Shown piece after piece: positions 39,965 through 49,973 of a DNA stretch of 64,000 nucleotides (within the stretch, counting starts at the first letter, position 1; every line of letters starts with the position of its first letter). The notes beneath the pieces are model-generated. The model searched no databases. It was not told where the DNA came from and saw nothing but the letters and a program-made list of their open reading frames with translations. Origin of the DNA: Methylobacter sp. Lineage in GTDB: Bacteria > Pseudomonadota > Gammaproteobacteria > Methylococcales > Methylomonadaceae. The stretch is from positions 30,362 through 94,361 of the forward strand of contig JAPLRU010000038.1 in the NCBI GenBank assembly GCA_026399025.1. Direction: 5' to 3'. The translations under genes and the position numbers were made by a program.

Positions 39965-42900
39965 TTACGTAAGCATCCGCGCCGGCTGCGTTCCATTGTC
40001 ATGCAAATCCAGTTGCCCGGCATTATCGGCAAGTAAGCGCGCCGCCGCAGCCGCCGCTACCGGTCGGCTAAAATAATAGCCCTGCATCTCATCGCAGCCG
40101 TTGCGGCGTAGATGGTGCAACTGCTCCTCTGTTTCCACGCCCTCGGCAATCACTTTAAGCTTAAAACTTCGGGCTATCGCAATGATGATCGACACGATCG
40201 CGGCATCGTCCGCATTGACGATCAAGTCGTCAACAAAAGACTTGTCGATTTTCAGCTTGTCGAAAGGAAAATGCTTAAGTTGGCTCAAACTGGAATAGCC
40301 CGTACCGAAGTCGTCGATAGAAATTAAAATACCGAGCGCTCTCAAACTCTCCAGAATACCCCGCGTTCTTTCGGGTTCTTTCATCACGATGCTTTCGGTC
40401 AACTCCAGTTCCAAATAACGCGGCTCCAAGCCGGTGTCGGTCAGAACCGCCATCACCGTGGCCGCCAAACTGTCCCGGTCCAACTGCCGCGCCGACAGAT
40501 TCACCGCGACGGTTATCGGCGGCAAGCCCGCTTGTTGCCATGCTTTGTTTTGCAGACAAGCGTGATGCAGCACCCAGTCGCCAATCGGTTCGATTAAGCC
40601 GGTCTCTTCCGCCAAGGGGATAAATTCGTTCGGCGGCACCAAGCCCAGCTCAGGATGTTGCCAACGAACCAAAGCCTCCACGCCGATAATTTTACCGGTA
40701 TTCAAATCAAGCTGCGGCTGGTAATGCAAGACCAATTCATCGCGCGCCAAAGCCCGGCGCAAATCGCTTTCCATGCGCAATTTGGTGGAAACGTCCTGCT
40801 CCATGCTGTCTTCATAAAACCGATAACTGTTGCCTTGCTCCTTGGCGCGATACATGGAAATATCGGCATGTTTGATCAACAAACCGCTTTCGATGCCGTC
40901 GTCGGGATAAAGCGAGATGCCGACGCTGGAGCTGATATAAAGCTCCCGATCCATAACGACATAATGCTGTGACAGCGTGTGGCAAATTTTCTCGGCCACG
41001 GCCGCGGCGACATGGAAGGAAGAGATATTTTCCAGCAGCACCGTAAACTCGTCGCCGCCGAAACGCGACACCAAATCGCCGCTTCTGACACAGCCTTTAA
41101 GACGCTCGGCAACGGTTTTCAGTAACAGATCGCCGATTTCGTGGCCCATGGTATCGTTAATCAGTTTGAACCGATCCAGGTCGAGAAACAGCACCGCGTG
41201 AATCGGCGGTTCGTCGTAAACGCGGCTCAACACTTCGCTCAGCCGCTCCATAAACTGGGAACGGTTGGGCAAATCGGTCAATACATCCTGATAGGCCAGA
41301 CGGTTTAAGTTTTCTTCGGCGCGAATCGCATCCAACAGCCGCGCCACCCGTTGCCGCAACACCGCAAAATGCACCGGTTTAGGGATGTAATCGGTAGCCC
41401 CTGCGGAAAACGCCGAATCGATAGACTCGCCGTCATCCAACGCGGTCACAATCAAAATAGGCGTATGCGCGCCTTCAGGCAGTTCGCGGATTCGCGCGCA
41501 GGCGGTAAAGCCGTCCATTTCCGGCATCATCGCATCCATTAAGATCAAATCGGGCATTTGTCTTATGCAGATGCTCAACGCTTGTAGTCCGGTACTGGCC
41601 AGCTCAATGCGATAGCCGTCTTCTTGCAAGACATCGTTCAAGGCGAAACGCATGGCCCGGTCGTCATCGGCAACCAATATCAAGGGACCGAAACGCTCAA
41701 TATCCAAGCGCCCTTCCCGTTCCGGGCCTATTTCCTTGGCTAACGCCGACTTGACCCGCTCATACTCGCCGAACAAAGCCTGCGCCAAAGCCTCGGCTCC
41801 TTGAACCGAGCCTTGACGGCCCAGCGCTTCCAATTGTTTGGCGAGGGCGGCAAACTGAACGGCGCCCAAGTTGCGTCCCGCGCCTTTCAAGCTATGCGCC
41901 AACTCTGCCAAGGCTGCGGCATCTGCATCGGCAATGGCTTGAGCTATAGCTTCCAACTGGCCGGGCGCGTCTTCAAGAAAAAAGGTCACCATTTTGACGA
42001 AGGCCTGGCCTATTTCTTCGCGCAATTGCTGCAACATCTGCCTATCCACGGTCTGTCGATTGCCGACAGGCGCTAAGGGGATCGCCAGTGCCGACTGCTG
42101 TTTTTCCTGGCCCAACCAGAATTGCAGCTTTTCTTTCAAGGCGCTCAGTTTAAAAGGCTTGGCCAGATAATCGCTCATGCCTGCGGCAAGACACTGGTCG
42201 CTGTCGCCTTGTTGCGCGTTAGCGGTCATCGCGATAATCGGAAGGTCAGTAAATTCTCCTTGCAAGGCCCGAATCCGCTGTGTCGCCTCAAAGCCGTTCA
42301 TTTCCGGCATATGGCAATCCATCAGGACCAGGTCATAAGAGCGACGCGCCAAGCGCTCTAAAGCTTCGCAACCGTTGCCCGCAATATCCATGCTGCAACC
42401 CAGCCGTTCCAACATGCCGATAGCCACTTGCTGGCTGGCCCGGTTGTCTTCCACGACAAGAATCCGGCTGCCCAAATAGACTATCGGTTCCTTCTTGACC
42501 ACCGGCGCCGGTGGAGCTTCGACGATCTTTCTTTCGGCGGACAAAATGCAATCGTACAACATTGAGGCCTGTACAGGTTTGTGCAGACAAGCGACCACGT
42601 TCGGTGAATTCATCTCGCTGAGGTCGTCCTCGGGCGGGTTCAACAGCAGTATGACCTTAATATCGGCAAGCAGCGGATCTTTAGCCATAGCGGCCGCTAA
42701 AGCGATATTGCGCTTGCCCGGCGCGGCTTGATCGATGATCACGAACTGATAAGACTCGCCTTGCTCAGCTGCGCTGCGCAATAGTTCCAGAGTGCGCTCG
42801 CCCGGCTCCACGCTACGCTGGAAGATGCCCCAACGATCGATAATTTGCGTCAAAAAATGACGCATCTTGTTGCCGTCGGTAACAATCAAAACGCGCAGAC

Positions 42901-43276
42901 CGGCGATAAAAGCCTGCATGGCTTTCGACGGCGCCGACAGCCCCATGGACGCTTCGAAAGGAACGCTAAACCAAAAAGTGCTGCCCTTTTCCGGCACACT
43001 TTCAACGCCGATTTTACCGCCCATCACTTCGACCAATTGATGACAAATCGCCAGCCCCAAACCGGCGCCGTCGTGACTGCGGGTGCTGGAACCGTCCACT
43101 TGAATGAACGCGTCGAAAACATGTTTTTGGGCGTCGAGCGGAATGCCGATGCCGGTATCGGTCACTTCAAAGCGCAAGCTCATTTTGTCTTCTCTTGAGC
43201 TATCGACCGAGACGCCGATCTCAATGCCGCCGTAATCGGTAAATTTAAGCGCATTGCCGACCAGATTGATCAGCAC
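39965..43276 (-). CDS. C-terminal part of a split hybrid sensor kinase: HATPase-REC-REC-HPt-REC-GGDEF-EAL
   Basis: 1103 residues in frame from a GTG at 43276, beginning inside the kinase N-box ([11 protein letters not shown]). Domain order: HATPase (1-120; [20 protein letters not shown]), a degenerate receiver (about 130-240), a receiver ([29 protein letters not shown]), HPt ([13 protein letters not shown], with its His), a receiver ([26 protein letters not shown]), GGDEF ([12 protein letters not shown]) and EAL ([21 protein letters not shown]). GGDEF and EAL motifs are intact, so synthesis and breakdown of cyclic di-GMP are both possible. The N-terminal half is encoded in another frame at 43270-44376. 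The GTG overlaps that frame's stop, so reinitiation could still give this protein. No ribosome-binding site is evident. Confidence 0.85.
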   Translation of the reverse strand: MLINLVGNALKFTDYGGIEIGVSVDSSREDKMSLRFEVTDTGIGIPLDAQKHVFDAFIQVDGSSTRSHDGAGLGLAICHQLVEVMGGKIGVESVPEKGSTFWFSVPFEASMGLSAPSKAMQAFIAGLRVLIVTDGNKMRHFLTQIIDRWGIFQRSVEPGERTLELLRSAAEQGESYQFVIIDQAAPGKRNIALAAAMAKDPLLADIKVILLLNPPEDDLSEMNSPNVVACLHKPVQASMLYDCILSAERKIVEAPPAPVVKKEPIVYLGSRILVVEDNRASQQVAIGMLERLGCSMDIAGNGCEALERLARRSYDLVLMDCHMPEMNGFEATQRIRALQGEFTDLPIIAMTANAQQGDSDQCLAAGMSDYLAKPFKLSALKEKLQFWLGQEKQQSALAIPLAPVGNRQTVDRQMLQQLREEIGQAFVKMVTFFLEDAPGQLEAIAQAIADADAAALAELAHSLKGAGRNLGAVQFAALAKQLEALGRQGSVQGAEALAQALFGEYERVKSALAKEIGPEREGRLDIERFGPLILVADDDRAMRFALNDVLQEDGYRIELASTGLQALSICIRQMPDLILMDAMMPEMDGFTACARIRELPEGAHTPILIVTALDDGESIDSAFSAGATDYIPKPVHFAVLRQRVARLLDAIRAEENLNRLAYQDVLTDLPNRSQFMERLSEVLSRVYDEPPIHAVLFLDLDRFKLINDTMGHEIGDLLLKTVAERLKGCVRSGDLVSRFGGDEFTVLLENISSFHVAAAVAEKICHTLSQHYVVMDRELYISSSVGISLYPDDGIESGLLIKHADISMYRAKEQGNSYRFYEDSMEQDVSTKLRMESDLRRALARDELVLHYQPQLDLNTGKIIGVEALVRWQHPELGLVPPNEFIPLAEETGLIEPIGDWVLHHACLQNKAWQQAGLPPITVAVNLSARQLDRDSLAATVMAVLTDTGLEPRYLELELTESIVMKEPERTRGILESLRALGILISIDDFGTGYSSLSQLKHFPFDKLKIDKSFVDDLIVNADDAAIVSIIIAIARSFKLKVIAEGVETEEQLHHLRRNGCDEMQGYYFSRPVAAAAAARLLADNAGQLDLHDNGTQPARMLT

Positions 43277-44376
43277 CTGCCGGACTCCAACCCTTTGCGT
43301 TGCGCTTGACCGGACAGTAAGCCGACCACTTCATCCAGGATCTCATGCAACACAAAGTCGACCGGTTGCAGCTTCAACATGCCCGCTTCGATGCGGGAAA
43401 AGTCCAAAATATCCTCAATCAGCTTTAACAGCGCTTCTCCGGCGTTACGGGCGACCGTCACGTATTCCGTTTGCTTCGAACTCAGCCCCATATCGTGTAA
43501 CAGTTCCAGCATACCCAATACGGCATTGAGCGGGGTGCGCAACTCGTGGCTGACATTGGCGGCGAATTCGCCTTTGAGCTGAGCCGACTCCAAGGCCGAA
43601 TCGCGGGCTTTTTCCAATTGCCGCTCGCGGGTTTCCAACACCGACATCATGCTGTTAAAGGCATTTTCCATATCGATAATATCCCGGGGGCCCCGCACTT
43701 TCGCGCGCACGTTTTGCTCTCCGGCTTGCGCGCGCCGCATCTTGTTGGCCAAATGTTTCAACGGGATGGTCAAGCGCTTGGTAATGCCGTACAAAAACAG
43801 CAAAAAGACCACGGCAAATGCGGCGGAAACGGCAAGATTGGAATACAGGATGTTGTCTTTCATGGCCTTGAGCTTTTCCTTGCTCATCATCAGGCGGACA
43901 AAACCGATCAATTCCGGTTTTTGCGGGCTGGCGACAAAAGGCGATTCATTTTGCCCGACTACGCTGCGGGCAAAGACCGGAGCGACGAAATACCAGGCCT
44001 TTTCGGTTTCCTGATCCAATTGCACCTGTTGCGGCCATGTTTGCCGGTCCGCGTTTTCCAGAACGGATTCGCCTTGACTCATCAGCGGCGTGTAGTCCTG
44101 GGTGTAAATAGCGACGCCGCGCACGTCGGGAAATGCCAAAGCGGCTCGAGCCGGTTCTTGAGCGTTCTCCTTGCTGGCGTACAACAATGCCAAGGTGCTT
44201 TGACCGGCAAAGGTTTCGGTCGCCTGATAGCCTTGTTTGACCAATTTGTCACGGACAATTTGGTACGACAGTTTTGATATGGCGAAAGAAGACAGCAGGG
44301 AAAGGCAAATAATCCCCAGCGTAAAGGTAACGGCCAGTTGCTGAAGAAAGCTGGGGCGCTTCAAAATAAATCGCAC
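43270..44376 (-). CDS. N-terminal part of the split hybrid sensor kinase: sensor-HAMP-HisKA
   Basis: 368 residues from a GTG at 44376. Two membrane segments (about 13-35 and 180-203) enclose a periplasmic sensor region. HAMP follows ([20 protein letters not shown]), then HisKA with the phospho-acceptor His in [20 protein letters not shown]. The frame runs on to RKGLESGRC and stops. In E. coli BarA, KGLE is followed by about 20 residues and then the N-box QQIITNLVGNAIKF; here [14 protein letters not shown] comes 2 bases after the KGLE codons, in the -1 frame. A deletion of about 58 bases explains both the missing linker and the frameshift. Upstream are the genes for a TonB receptor and an ABC-type binding protein. 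Confidence 0.85.
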   Translation of the reverse strand: MRFILKRPSFLQQLAVTFTLGIICLSLLSSFAISKLSYQIVRDKLVKQGYQATETFAGQSTLALLYASKENAQEPARAALAFPDVRGVAIYTQDYTPLMSQGESVLENADRQTWPQQVQLDQETEKAWYFVAPVFARSVVGQNESPFVASPQKPELIGFVRLMMSKEKLKAMKDNILYSNLAVSAAFAVVFLLFLYGITKRLTIPLKHLANKMRRAQAGEQNVRAKVRGPRDIIDMENAFNSMMSVLETRERQLEKARDSALESAQLKGEFAANVSHELRTPLNAVLGMLELLHDMGLSSKQTEYVTVARNAGEALLKLIEDILDFSRIEAGMLKLQPVDFVLHEILDEVVGLLSGQAQRKGLESGRC

Positions 44377-44496
44377 GATAAGTCCATCTGGTAGTCAGTC
44401 ATATTAAAACGAAGCGATTCAGGGGGGCGCAATGTGGAGATCAAAAGCCCGCGCAATCCTCGATAAATCCGGTTTACAAGAAAACGCCCAAAAGGG

Positions 44497-45492
44497 TTAG
44501 GGGGTCGGAAAAACCAGATCGAAGCGTTGCCGATCCTGACTGGCAAAATGAAGCCCCAAATGTTCGGCCGTTCTTAAATTGACCGCAAGCAGCAGATCCC
44601 GTAACGGATTAATCACGGAAGTGCTGTTGCTGCCGTTTTTAAGCCGGTCCAGGGCCAAGACCGCCAGACTTCGCCCCATACCGAAGTTGTCGGGATAAAG
44701 CGAAAACAGCGCGCCTTTACGGACATGATCGAGATTGCCGGAAAAGACAATGAAGTTTTTCTCCCAAGCTTCTTGCAACACCACCGGCAGCAAGGCTTGT
44801 TCGTCCATGGCCGCATTATCCTGAGGCAGCCAAACGGCAATGGAGCCGTCTTTAATTTGCGCCAATACCTTACGATAAAGCTCGGCGGATAAGCGTAAGT
44901 CTTCAGTCGGAAAGGCATTCAAGATCAAGCCATACATTTTGGCCGCCTTGCCGGCGCGCTCAATTTCCCAGGCTTTCTGCCGGGGGTCGAAAATGACCGT
45001 CACTTCTTTCGCAGTGGGAACGATGCTCTTGAGCCGCGCAAAAAACACTTCCGGGTCGGGAGTCAGGGTAATACCGGTTTGCCCCTTGGTTTCCTGGCCG
45101 GGCGAAATCAAAACCGCTCCGATAACGACGGGAAAGACCTCGGCCAGCTGTTTAGTCGCGGAAAGGCCGGCCCGTCCGAGGCTGATCACCACATCGACAT
45201 GGTCGTCATGCACGCGCTCCAATAATGCGGCTGGGGTATCGTCGCCGTCCAAGACATAATGTTTAACCGATTCGCCCAGCCCGGTTTCGATGCCTCGTAT
45301 AATCTCCATGAATACGTCCCGGTAAGGTTCCCTGACCTCCGGATAGATCACCGCAACAGAAGGCGATGAGGCGTTCGCAACAGCCGGATCAACCAAAGTT
45401 AAAACCAGCAGAAGGTAAGTCAGAGTGCGCAGAAACATAGATTGAACGGCCATCCAAGCTGACGCATGACACTTTGTGATGATGTTATTCAT
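44497..45492 (-). CDS. ABC transporter substrate-binding protein, PF04392 type
   Basis: Periplasmic binding protein, 331 residues from ATG 45492 or about 314 from ATG 45438, where a clean signal peptide begins (MFLRTLTYLLLVLTLVDPAVANA). Family segments: VAVIYPEVREPYRDVFMEII, DVVISLGRAGLSATKQL, VTVIFDPRQKAWEIERAGKA, SIAVWLPQDNAAMDEQ and LYPDNFGMGRSLAVLALD. No permease or ATPase is nearby. Proteins of this family often sit with TonB receptors and GGDEF/EAL kinases and probably act as sensors rather than in transport. The start lies 10 bases after the receptor gene and the kinase follows 120 bases later. Confidence 0.85.
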   Translation of the reverse strand: MNNIITKCHASAWMAVQSMFLRTLTYLLLVLTLVDPAVANASSPSVAVIYPEVREPYRDVFMEIIRGIETGLGESVKHYVLDGDDTPAALLERVHDDHVDVVISLGRAGLSATKQLAEVFPVVIGAVLISPGQETKGQTGITLTPDPEVFFARLKSIVPTAKEVTVIFDPRQKAWEIERAGKAAKMYGLILNAFPTEDLRLSAELYRKVLAQIKDGSIAVWLPQDNAAMDEQALLPVVLQEAWEKNFIVFSGNLDHVRKGALFSLYPDNFGMGRSLAVLALDRLKNGSNSTSVINPLRDLLLAVNLRTAEHLGLHFASQDRQRFDLVFPTP

Positions 45493-45502
45493 AAATACCG
45501 AG

Positions 45503-47650
45503 TTAAAAATTGAGGCGGACTTCGCCATAGAAGTTTCTGCCCGCCAGGGGTAAATCGTAGGGTATGGCTGCCGTGGGCCTTCCGGCCAAGCTGGGCTCCC
45601 GTGCATTGACATCGAATAAATTACGCACCGAAAAGGCGACTTCCCAATGCTCCGCCAACTGCTTGCGGCGTAGCGTCAAATCGACCCAGGTATAGTCGGC
45701 GACGGCCGGACGGCTGTCTCCGGCTATCCGGCTACGGTCGATAATCCACTTAGCCTGAGGCGTGATCTGCCAGTGCGGCATAAACTCCCAGTTAGCCCGC
45801 ACATAAACCATATGATGGGGCGAGTTACCGGAATCATGGTTAAGCGTGGTATCTCTGGGTTTTTGATAAGCGTAGTTGCCGAGTAATTTAAGCGTATCAA
45901 AGGCCTGCCATTCGGCTTCGAGTTCGGTACCGTAGCCGGTTTGCAGTCCCGTATTCTGAGCGGTCACCGTGGGCGCTCCGGCATCGGGTATGAAGCGGAT
46001 AATGTCTTTCCACCAATAATTGAATAGATTTAAGCCTAATCGCAACTTATCCCTAGGCCGGTAATCGAAAGCCAGTTCCAGGGTGTTCATGGTTTCCGGC
46101 TTAAGGCTGGGATTACCCCGATTGACCGGATTGTTGATGCTGTACAGCTCCTGGAATGAAGGCGCCCGAAAAGCACTGCCGTACATCAGCTTGGTGGTCA
46201 AATCATAGCGGGTTTCCCAGACCAAAGCGGTGCGCGGGTTAAGCGTATTGCCGAAATCCGAATAATTATCGTAACGTAGCCCTGCGGTCAACGCCCAATC
46301 CTTCATAAACCGCCATTCATCCTGGAAAAAAGCGAAAAAATTCCTGCGGTCGACAGGCTGTATAGGAAGGTACGGGGTACCGGTCACATCGATGATCGAA
46401 AAATTCGGCAGCAACGGGTTTGCCGTTCCCGTAGTCGGGTTAATACCGGAATTCTTGTGGGCGGCAACGTCGTAAAGACTGCTGTAGTTGAATCCGGTAC
46501 CTACGCGTAAGGAATGCTTATCGAAGCCGGTATAAAAAGCCGAGGTGTTGAATCGGGCATGACGTTCATAAAAACTGGGGGCTGCAATGAAGCCTTGCGG
46601 AAAAGTTACTAGAGGGCCGTTTCCGATCAAGCCCGTAGTGGGATCAATCGGCAACTGCGCCCCCGGCGGGAACAGTGCAAAATTCGTTTCCGTTACCTGC
46701 GACGTGTCGAGATAGCTGATTTGTGCTTTCACATCCCAATCTTTGGCAAAATCGGGGTTATCGTAATTCAGATCCGCATTCCAGCGCTCGCTACCGCCAC
46801 GGCCGTTCGGATCCAAGGTCTGCGCACTGGTCGGACTGGCGCCTTGGTCGCCGCGGCTTTGCAGACCGCCGCGAAAGCGCCAATGGTCGCGGGACAAATC
46901 CAACCGGGCATCTATATTTCGCCGCTGTAAATTAACCGGACCGGGGGCCAAGGAAGCGTGAGTGCCGAAGCGCTGATCGAAGCTGCTCTGAGCATCGGCT
47001 TCGATAATGCTGTTTTGGCCTTGGGTATCGTGGTATTCCACCATAGCGGCCACGTCGAAACCGGCCCAAGTGTCGCCGTGCAGCGCCCAGCCGTCGTAAC
47101 TACCAAAGCTGCCGACGCGTCCGCCCACTTCGGTGCCTTTAATGTCCTGCTTGGTTTTGGTGATAATGTTGATCACCCCGGCGAAAGCATCGGCGCCATA
47201 CACAGCCGAACCCGGCCCCCGCACCACTTCGATACGGGCAATAGCCTGAACCGGCATTCCCCCCCAAAAATTACTCCTGTTTCCGCCATAGGCATTAGTG
47301 ATCGGAATGCCATTGACCAGCATCAATACCTGTGGATTGTACTCGGATGATACGCCGCGAAAACTATAGATGGGGTTATAACCGTCTTTGCTGCGCGCCA
47401 CATGCAAACCCGGTACGGTCTCCAAGGCTTCGTCGATATCGGTGGCGCCGATGGCTTTGATGTCCTCGGCGGTGATAACCGAGGTCACCGCCGGCGCTTT
47501 GCCGACAGGCTGCTTAACTCCCGTAGCAACGCTGATCATTTCCTGGGCGCCGTACATTTGCAACAACTCCGCTTCATCGCTGCTCAGAGGCGCGTCCTGT
47601 GCAACTGCGGTAACAGCATAAAACATCAGAAAAAAATATAGTTTACGCAT
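45503..47650 (-). CDS. TonB-dependent outer-membrane receptor
   Basis: 715 residues with a signal peptide (cut after VTAVAQ). The plug has VTSVITAEDIKAIGATDIDE, LETVPGLHVARS, FRGVSSEYNPQVLMLVNGIP and IARIEVVRGPGSAVYGADAF; the barrel contains NPSLKPETMNTLELAFDYR and ends with NFYGEVRLNF. The ligand is unknown. The N-terminal SSDEAELLQMYGAQEMISVATG belongs to receptors commonly placed before a PF04392 binding protein and a cyclic di-GMP kinase, so I read the three as one outer-membrane signalling operon. No riboswitch or Fur box is seen upstream, where a family M repeat lies instead. Confidence 0.92.
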   Translation of the reverse strand: MRKLYFFLMFYAVTAVAQDAPLSSDEAELLQMYGAQEMISVATGVKQPVGKAPAVTSVITAEDIKAIGATDIDEALETVPGLHVARSKDGYNPIYSFRGVSSEYNPQVLMLVNGIPITNAYGGNRSNFWGGMPVQAIARIEVVRGPGSAVYGADAFAGVINIITKTKQDIKGTEVGGRVGSFGSYDGWALHGDTWAGFDVAAMVEYHDTQGQNSIIEADAQSSFDQRFGTHASLAPGPVNLQRRNIDARLDLSRDHWRFRGGLQSRGDQGASPTSAQTLDPNGRGGSERWNADLNYDNPDFAKDWDVKAQISYLDTSQVTETNFALFPPGAQLPIDPTTGLIGNGPLVTFPQGFIAAPSFYERHARFNTSAFYTGFDKHSLRVGTGFNYSSLYDVAAHKNSGINPTTGTANPLLPNFSIIDVTGTPYLPIQPVDRRNFFAFFQDEWRFMKDWALTAGLRYDNYSDFGNTLNPRTALVWETRYDLTTKLMYGSAFRAPSFQELYSINNPVNRGNPSLKPETMNTLELAFDYRPRDKLRLGLNLFNYWWKDIIRFIPDAGAPTVTAQNTGLQTGYGTELEAEWQAFDTLKLLGNYAYQKPRDTTLNHDSGNSPHHMVYVRANWEFMPHWQITPQAKWIIDRSRIAGDSRPAVADYTWVDLTLRRKQLAEHWEVAFSVRNLFDVNAREPSLAGRPTAAIPYDLPLAGRNFYGEVRLNF

Positions 47651-47735
47651 GACCTGTTACACAAAATTAAGCCTATGAAAAGAATGGAATAGTAAATCAT
47701 GACCGGTAATTTAACAACCCTAATCCTCAGCCTGT

Positions 47736-48009
47736 AGAGACGGTAAAAAGTATTATCAAAATGAGTTTAAAAACCTATTCACCACGAAGGCACGAGCCCA
47801 AGGATGGGGAGGTAGAATTGCGTCTGGAATGGCGATCAAGAGCAACGCATAAGGCCATGGATGGCCCGTAGTAGAGTAATGCCGGAGCAATTGCCGAGTA
47901 CACGAAGTTTTCAATACATTGAGTTTAAACAATTATTTTTCCTTCGTAATCTTCATGCCTTCGTGGTGAATGCTTTTACTTTTGTTCTAAAAGGAATACT
48001 CCCACAGTT
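47736..48009. repeat. MITE-like element, family M copy 2, with an internal insert
   Basis: GGTAAAAAGTATTATCAAAA at the left and TAAAAGGAATACTCCCACAG at the right are diverged ends of family M; inner TTCACCACGAAGGCACGA and CCTTCGTGGTGAA are kept. Between about 47796 and 47901 lies extra sequence of the I type (GGAGGTAGA..TTGC, GCAACGCA, GGAGCAATTGCCGAG), longer than in the 53 kb copy. Fills most of the 47651-48057 gap. Confidence 0.8.
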
Positions 48010-48057
48010 TCTTAAGAACGAGCAATAGCGCGTACTCGGAAGTTGGCGCAGATTCTG

Positions 48058-48792
48058 TTAAGCGGCTGAAAAACTTATCCGCATTCCCGGCTTTAGGTCC
48101 AATTGCTGTTCCGCTCGGCCTTTATTAACCGCTATTTCAACCAAACCGCTGGAGTTTTTATACCAGAAAGCTTGGTGTTCTTCGACATCGCTAAAAGTAC
48201 CGGCCTGTTTGATAGCCCTATCGTTGACATTCAGAATCTTGCCGACGAAGGCTTCGAGGTAGCGCAAGCCGGTCATTGCATTGCCGTAATAATCGCAATA
48301 AATCACTTCAGCCAAGTCTTGAGGCCAGTCGCTTAAATCATTCCGGTCAAATCTCTGCAATAAGTCATCGGCCGCATGGATGGCCAGTTTTGCGGCAACG
48401 GGAGCGAATAAATCCCTACCGTGAAAACTCATTGAGCACTGTTCCGGTTTCCAGACAATTTCCGACCATTGCGGGTTTTGAGCCTGAACGGCGACGGTAT
48501 TCAACAAACCATTATCCGGCCCGACAAAGATTTGTCCGTCAGCCTGTAAAACAACGGCTCTGCGTGTGCCGCCGACGCCGGGATCAACCACGGCCAGAAA
48601 CATGCTGTCGACGGGGAAACTGTGCCGCAATGCGGCCAATAGATAGGAACTTAATCGAGGATCGGCTGACGGAGCGTTACTGAGTAGGTTGATAACAGGC
48701 ACATTCGGCGCTATTTGCCGTAACACCGATTCCATTTGCCCGATATAAGGGCCGGACGGCCCGAAATCGGTAAAGAGGACAAAACAAGTCAC
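48058..48792 (-). CDS. SAM hydroxide adenosyltransferase (DUF62 / chlorinase-fluorinase family)
   Basis: A 244-residue protein of the family that splits S-adenosylmethionine with water into adenosine and methionine. Seen: FVLFTDFGPSGPYIGQMESV, FLAVVDPGVGGTRRAVV, FVGPDNGLLNTV, the HGRDLFAPVAAKLA segment (Arg and Asp of the hydroxide-type triad) and the C-terminal YCDYYGNAMTGL. The absence of the extra loop of true fluorinases supports the hydrolase type; I did not align it in detail. GTG at 48792 overlaps the stop of a small upstream ORF (GTGA) and has no ribosome-binding site, so translation is probably coupled. Confidence 0.88.
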   Translation of the reverse strand: MTCFVLFTDFGPSGPYIGQMESVLRQIAPNVPVINLLSNAPSADPRLSSYLLAALRHSFPVDSMFLAVVDPGVGGTRRAVVLQADGQIFVGPDNGLLNTVAVQAQNPQWSEIVWKPEQCSMSFHGRDLFAPVAAKLAIHAADDLLQRFDRNDLSDWPQDLAEVIYCDYYGNAMTGLRYLEAFVGKILNVNDRAIKQAGTFSDVEEHQAFWYKNSSGLVEIAVNKGRAEQQLDLKPGMRISFSAA

Positions 48793-49022
48793 AGCGCTAA
48801 AACGTCCAAACCGGCATTCGCCGCGCCAGTTCCCGACCGGCTAACGGCATACCCACCCTCCTTGGCGATAAAGGTCATGACGTGTGCTCCGGCTGGTCGG
48901 CTCTGCATCAATCCTAAAAAATCAAACAGCGGGGTATCGGCTAATGGCGAGGGCGCAACAGTGTGCAAGCCGGTGAAGAGAGTTTCCAAGTGTCCACACC
49001 TAGTTGAGGTTTTCGTATACAA
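48789..49022 (-). CDS. Small ORF translationally coupled to the SAM hydrolase gene
   Basis: Not recognised. The frame opens at TTG 49022 (77 residues), with ATG codons at 48908 and 48875 as later choices. It ends in TGA overlapping the GTG start of the next gene, and that gene lacks its own ribosome-binding site; both facts favour real translation. The sequence (LADTPLFDFLGLMQSRPAG, MTFIAKEGGYAVS) has balanced composition without membrane segments. It could be the remnant of a longer gene. Confidence 0.35.
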   Translation of the reverse strand: MYTKTSTRCGHLETLFTGLHTVAPSPLADTPLFDFLGLMQSRPAGAHVMTFIAKEGGYAVSRSGTGAANAGLDVLAL

Positions 49023-49066
49023 AAATTATATCTTACGTCCCTGATGGAAGGCTAATTGAAGCTGCC

Positions 49067-49957
49067 TTACTTGCGTGGAATAATGTCGCCGTTGTTGTCG
49101 GACAGGATGATTTCCACGCGTCTATTCAATTGACGACTCGCGGCGGTATCGTTGTCGGCGACTGGAAAGGCCTCGCCGTAACCGCGCGTATTGATACGCT
49201 CCGTGCCGATGCCCATGTCCACCAACGCCATGCGCACGGCATTGGCGCGCCGGTCGGATAGCGCCTGATTCAGGTCGTCACTGCCCACACTGTCAGTATG
49301 ACCTTCAACCAACACCTTGTAGTGCGAATATTGACCGAGAAAATCGGCCAGTTTTTGCACATTGCGCATACCGGCCGATTTCAGCTGCGCCTTATTGGTG
49401 TTAAACAATACATCGCCCAATGTAATGACCAAGCCGCGTTCGGTTTTCTTCGCGTTTAGCTCCTTAAGCTGTATTTCCTGTTGAGCAATGAGCGCTTGAT
49501 AACGTTCCGCATTGGCGTCGGCATCGGCCAAAGCGACCGCTTGGCTGTCCGCTATTTCCTCGGCCAAAACCAAGCGCCGTTCGGCCTGATCGGCTTCAGC
49601 CGTTCTCGCCTCAAGACGGATTTGATCGCGCTTGGTACCGGCGTTAGCGACCGCCAATTCAGCCGTTTTTCGTTTGGCGGTTGCCTCGGCAATGCCCACT
49701 TGCTGCTTGGACATGTAGGCCAGATGATAGACGACGGCATCGCTTTCGCCTTGATTTAAAGCAGCGTCCGCCTTGTTTAGAGAGTCGCCGGCTTCTTTCA
49801 ATTCAAGCGGCGCCAAATTGTTAACCTCGGGGCTGCTTCGTACCGTGTTGTAACTGTTATGGGCTTCGATAAGAAATAAATTTTGCGGCATCGAATTACA
49901 GCCGGAAACCAGCGCGGCAGCAATCAGCGCCTTGGGAAAGTATAGATTTTTAGGCAT
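49067..49957 (-). CDS. OmpA-family lipoprotein with DUF4398-like N-terminus
   Basis: 296 residues from ATG 49957. The lipobox is LVSGC (Cys at residue 20). The N-terminal part (VNNLAPLELKEAGDSLNKAD, VVYHLAYMSKQQVGIAEA) is DUF4398-like; a long Ala/Glu/Arg coiled-coil follows (about 95-175). The C-terminal OmpA domain has GLVITLGDVLFNTNKAQLK, VLVEGHTDSVGSDDLN and LSDRRANAVRMALVDMG, with the Asp and Arg that bind diaminopimelate of peptidoglycan. It links the outer membrane to the wall. A longer frame to 50260 runs into the upstream gene and is a shadow. It follows the other DUF4398 lipoprotein gene by 16 bases. Confidence 0.92.
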   Translation of the reverse strand: MPKNLYFPKALIAAALVSGCNSMPQNLFLIEAHNSYNTVRSSPEVNNLAPLELKEAGDSLNKADAALNQGESDAVVYHLAYMSKQQVGIAEATAKRKTAELAVANAGTKRDQIRLEARTAEADQAERRLVLAEEIADSQAVALADADANAERYQALIAQQEIQLKELNAKKTERGLVITLGDVLFNTNKAQLKSAGMRNVQKLADFLGQYSHYKVLVEGHTDSVGSDDLNQALSDRRANAVRMALVDMGIGTERINTRGYGEAFPVADNDTAASRQLNRRVEIILSDNNGDIIPRK

Positions 49958-49973
49958 GATGGGCTCTTGATGA

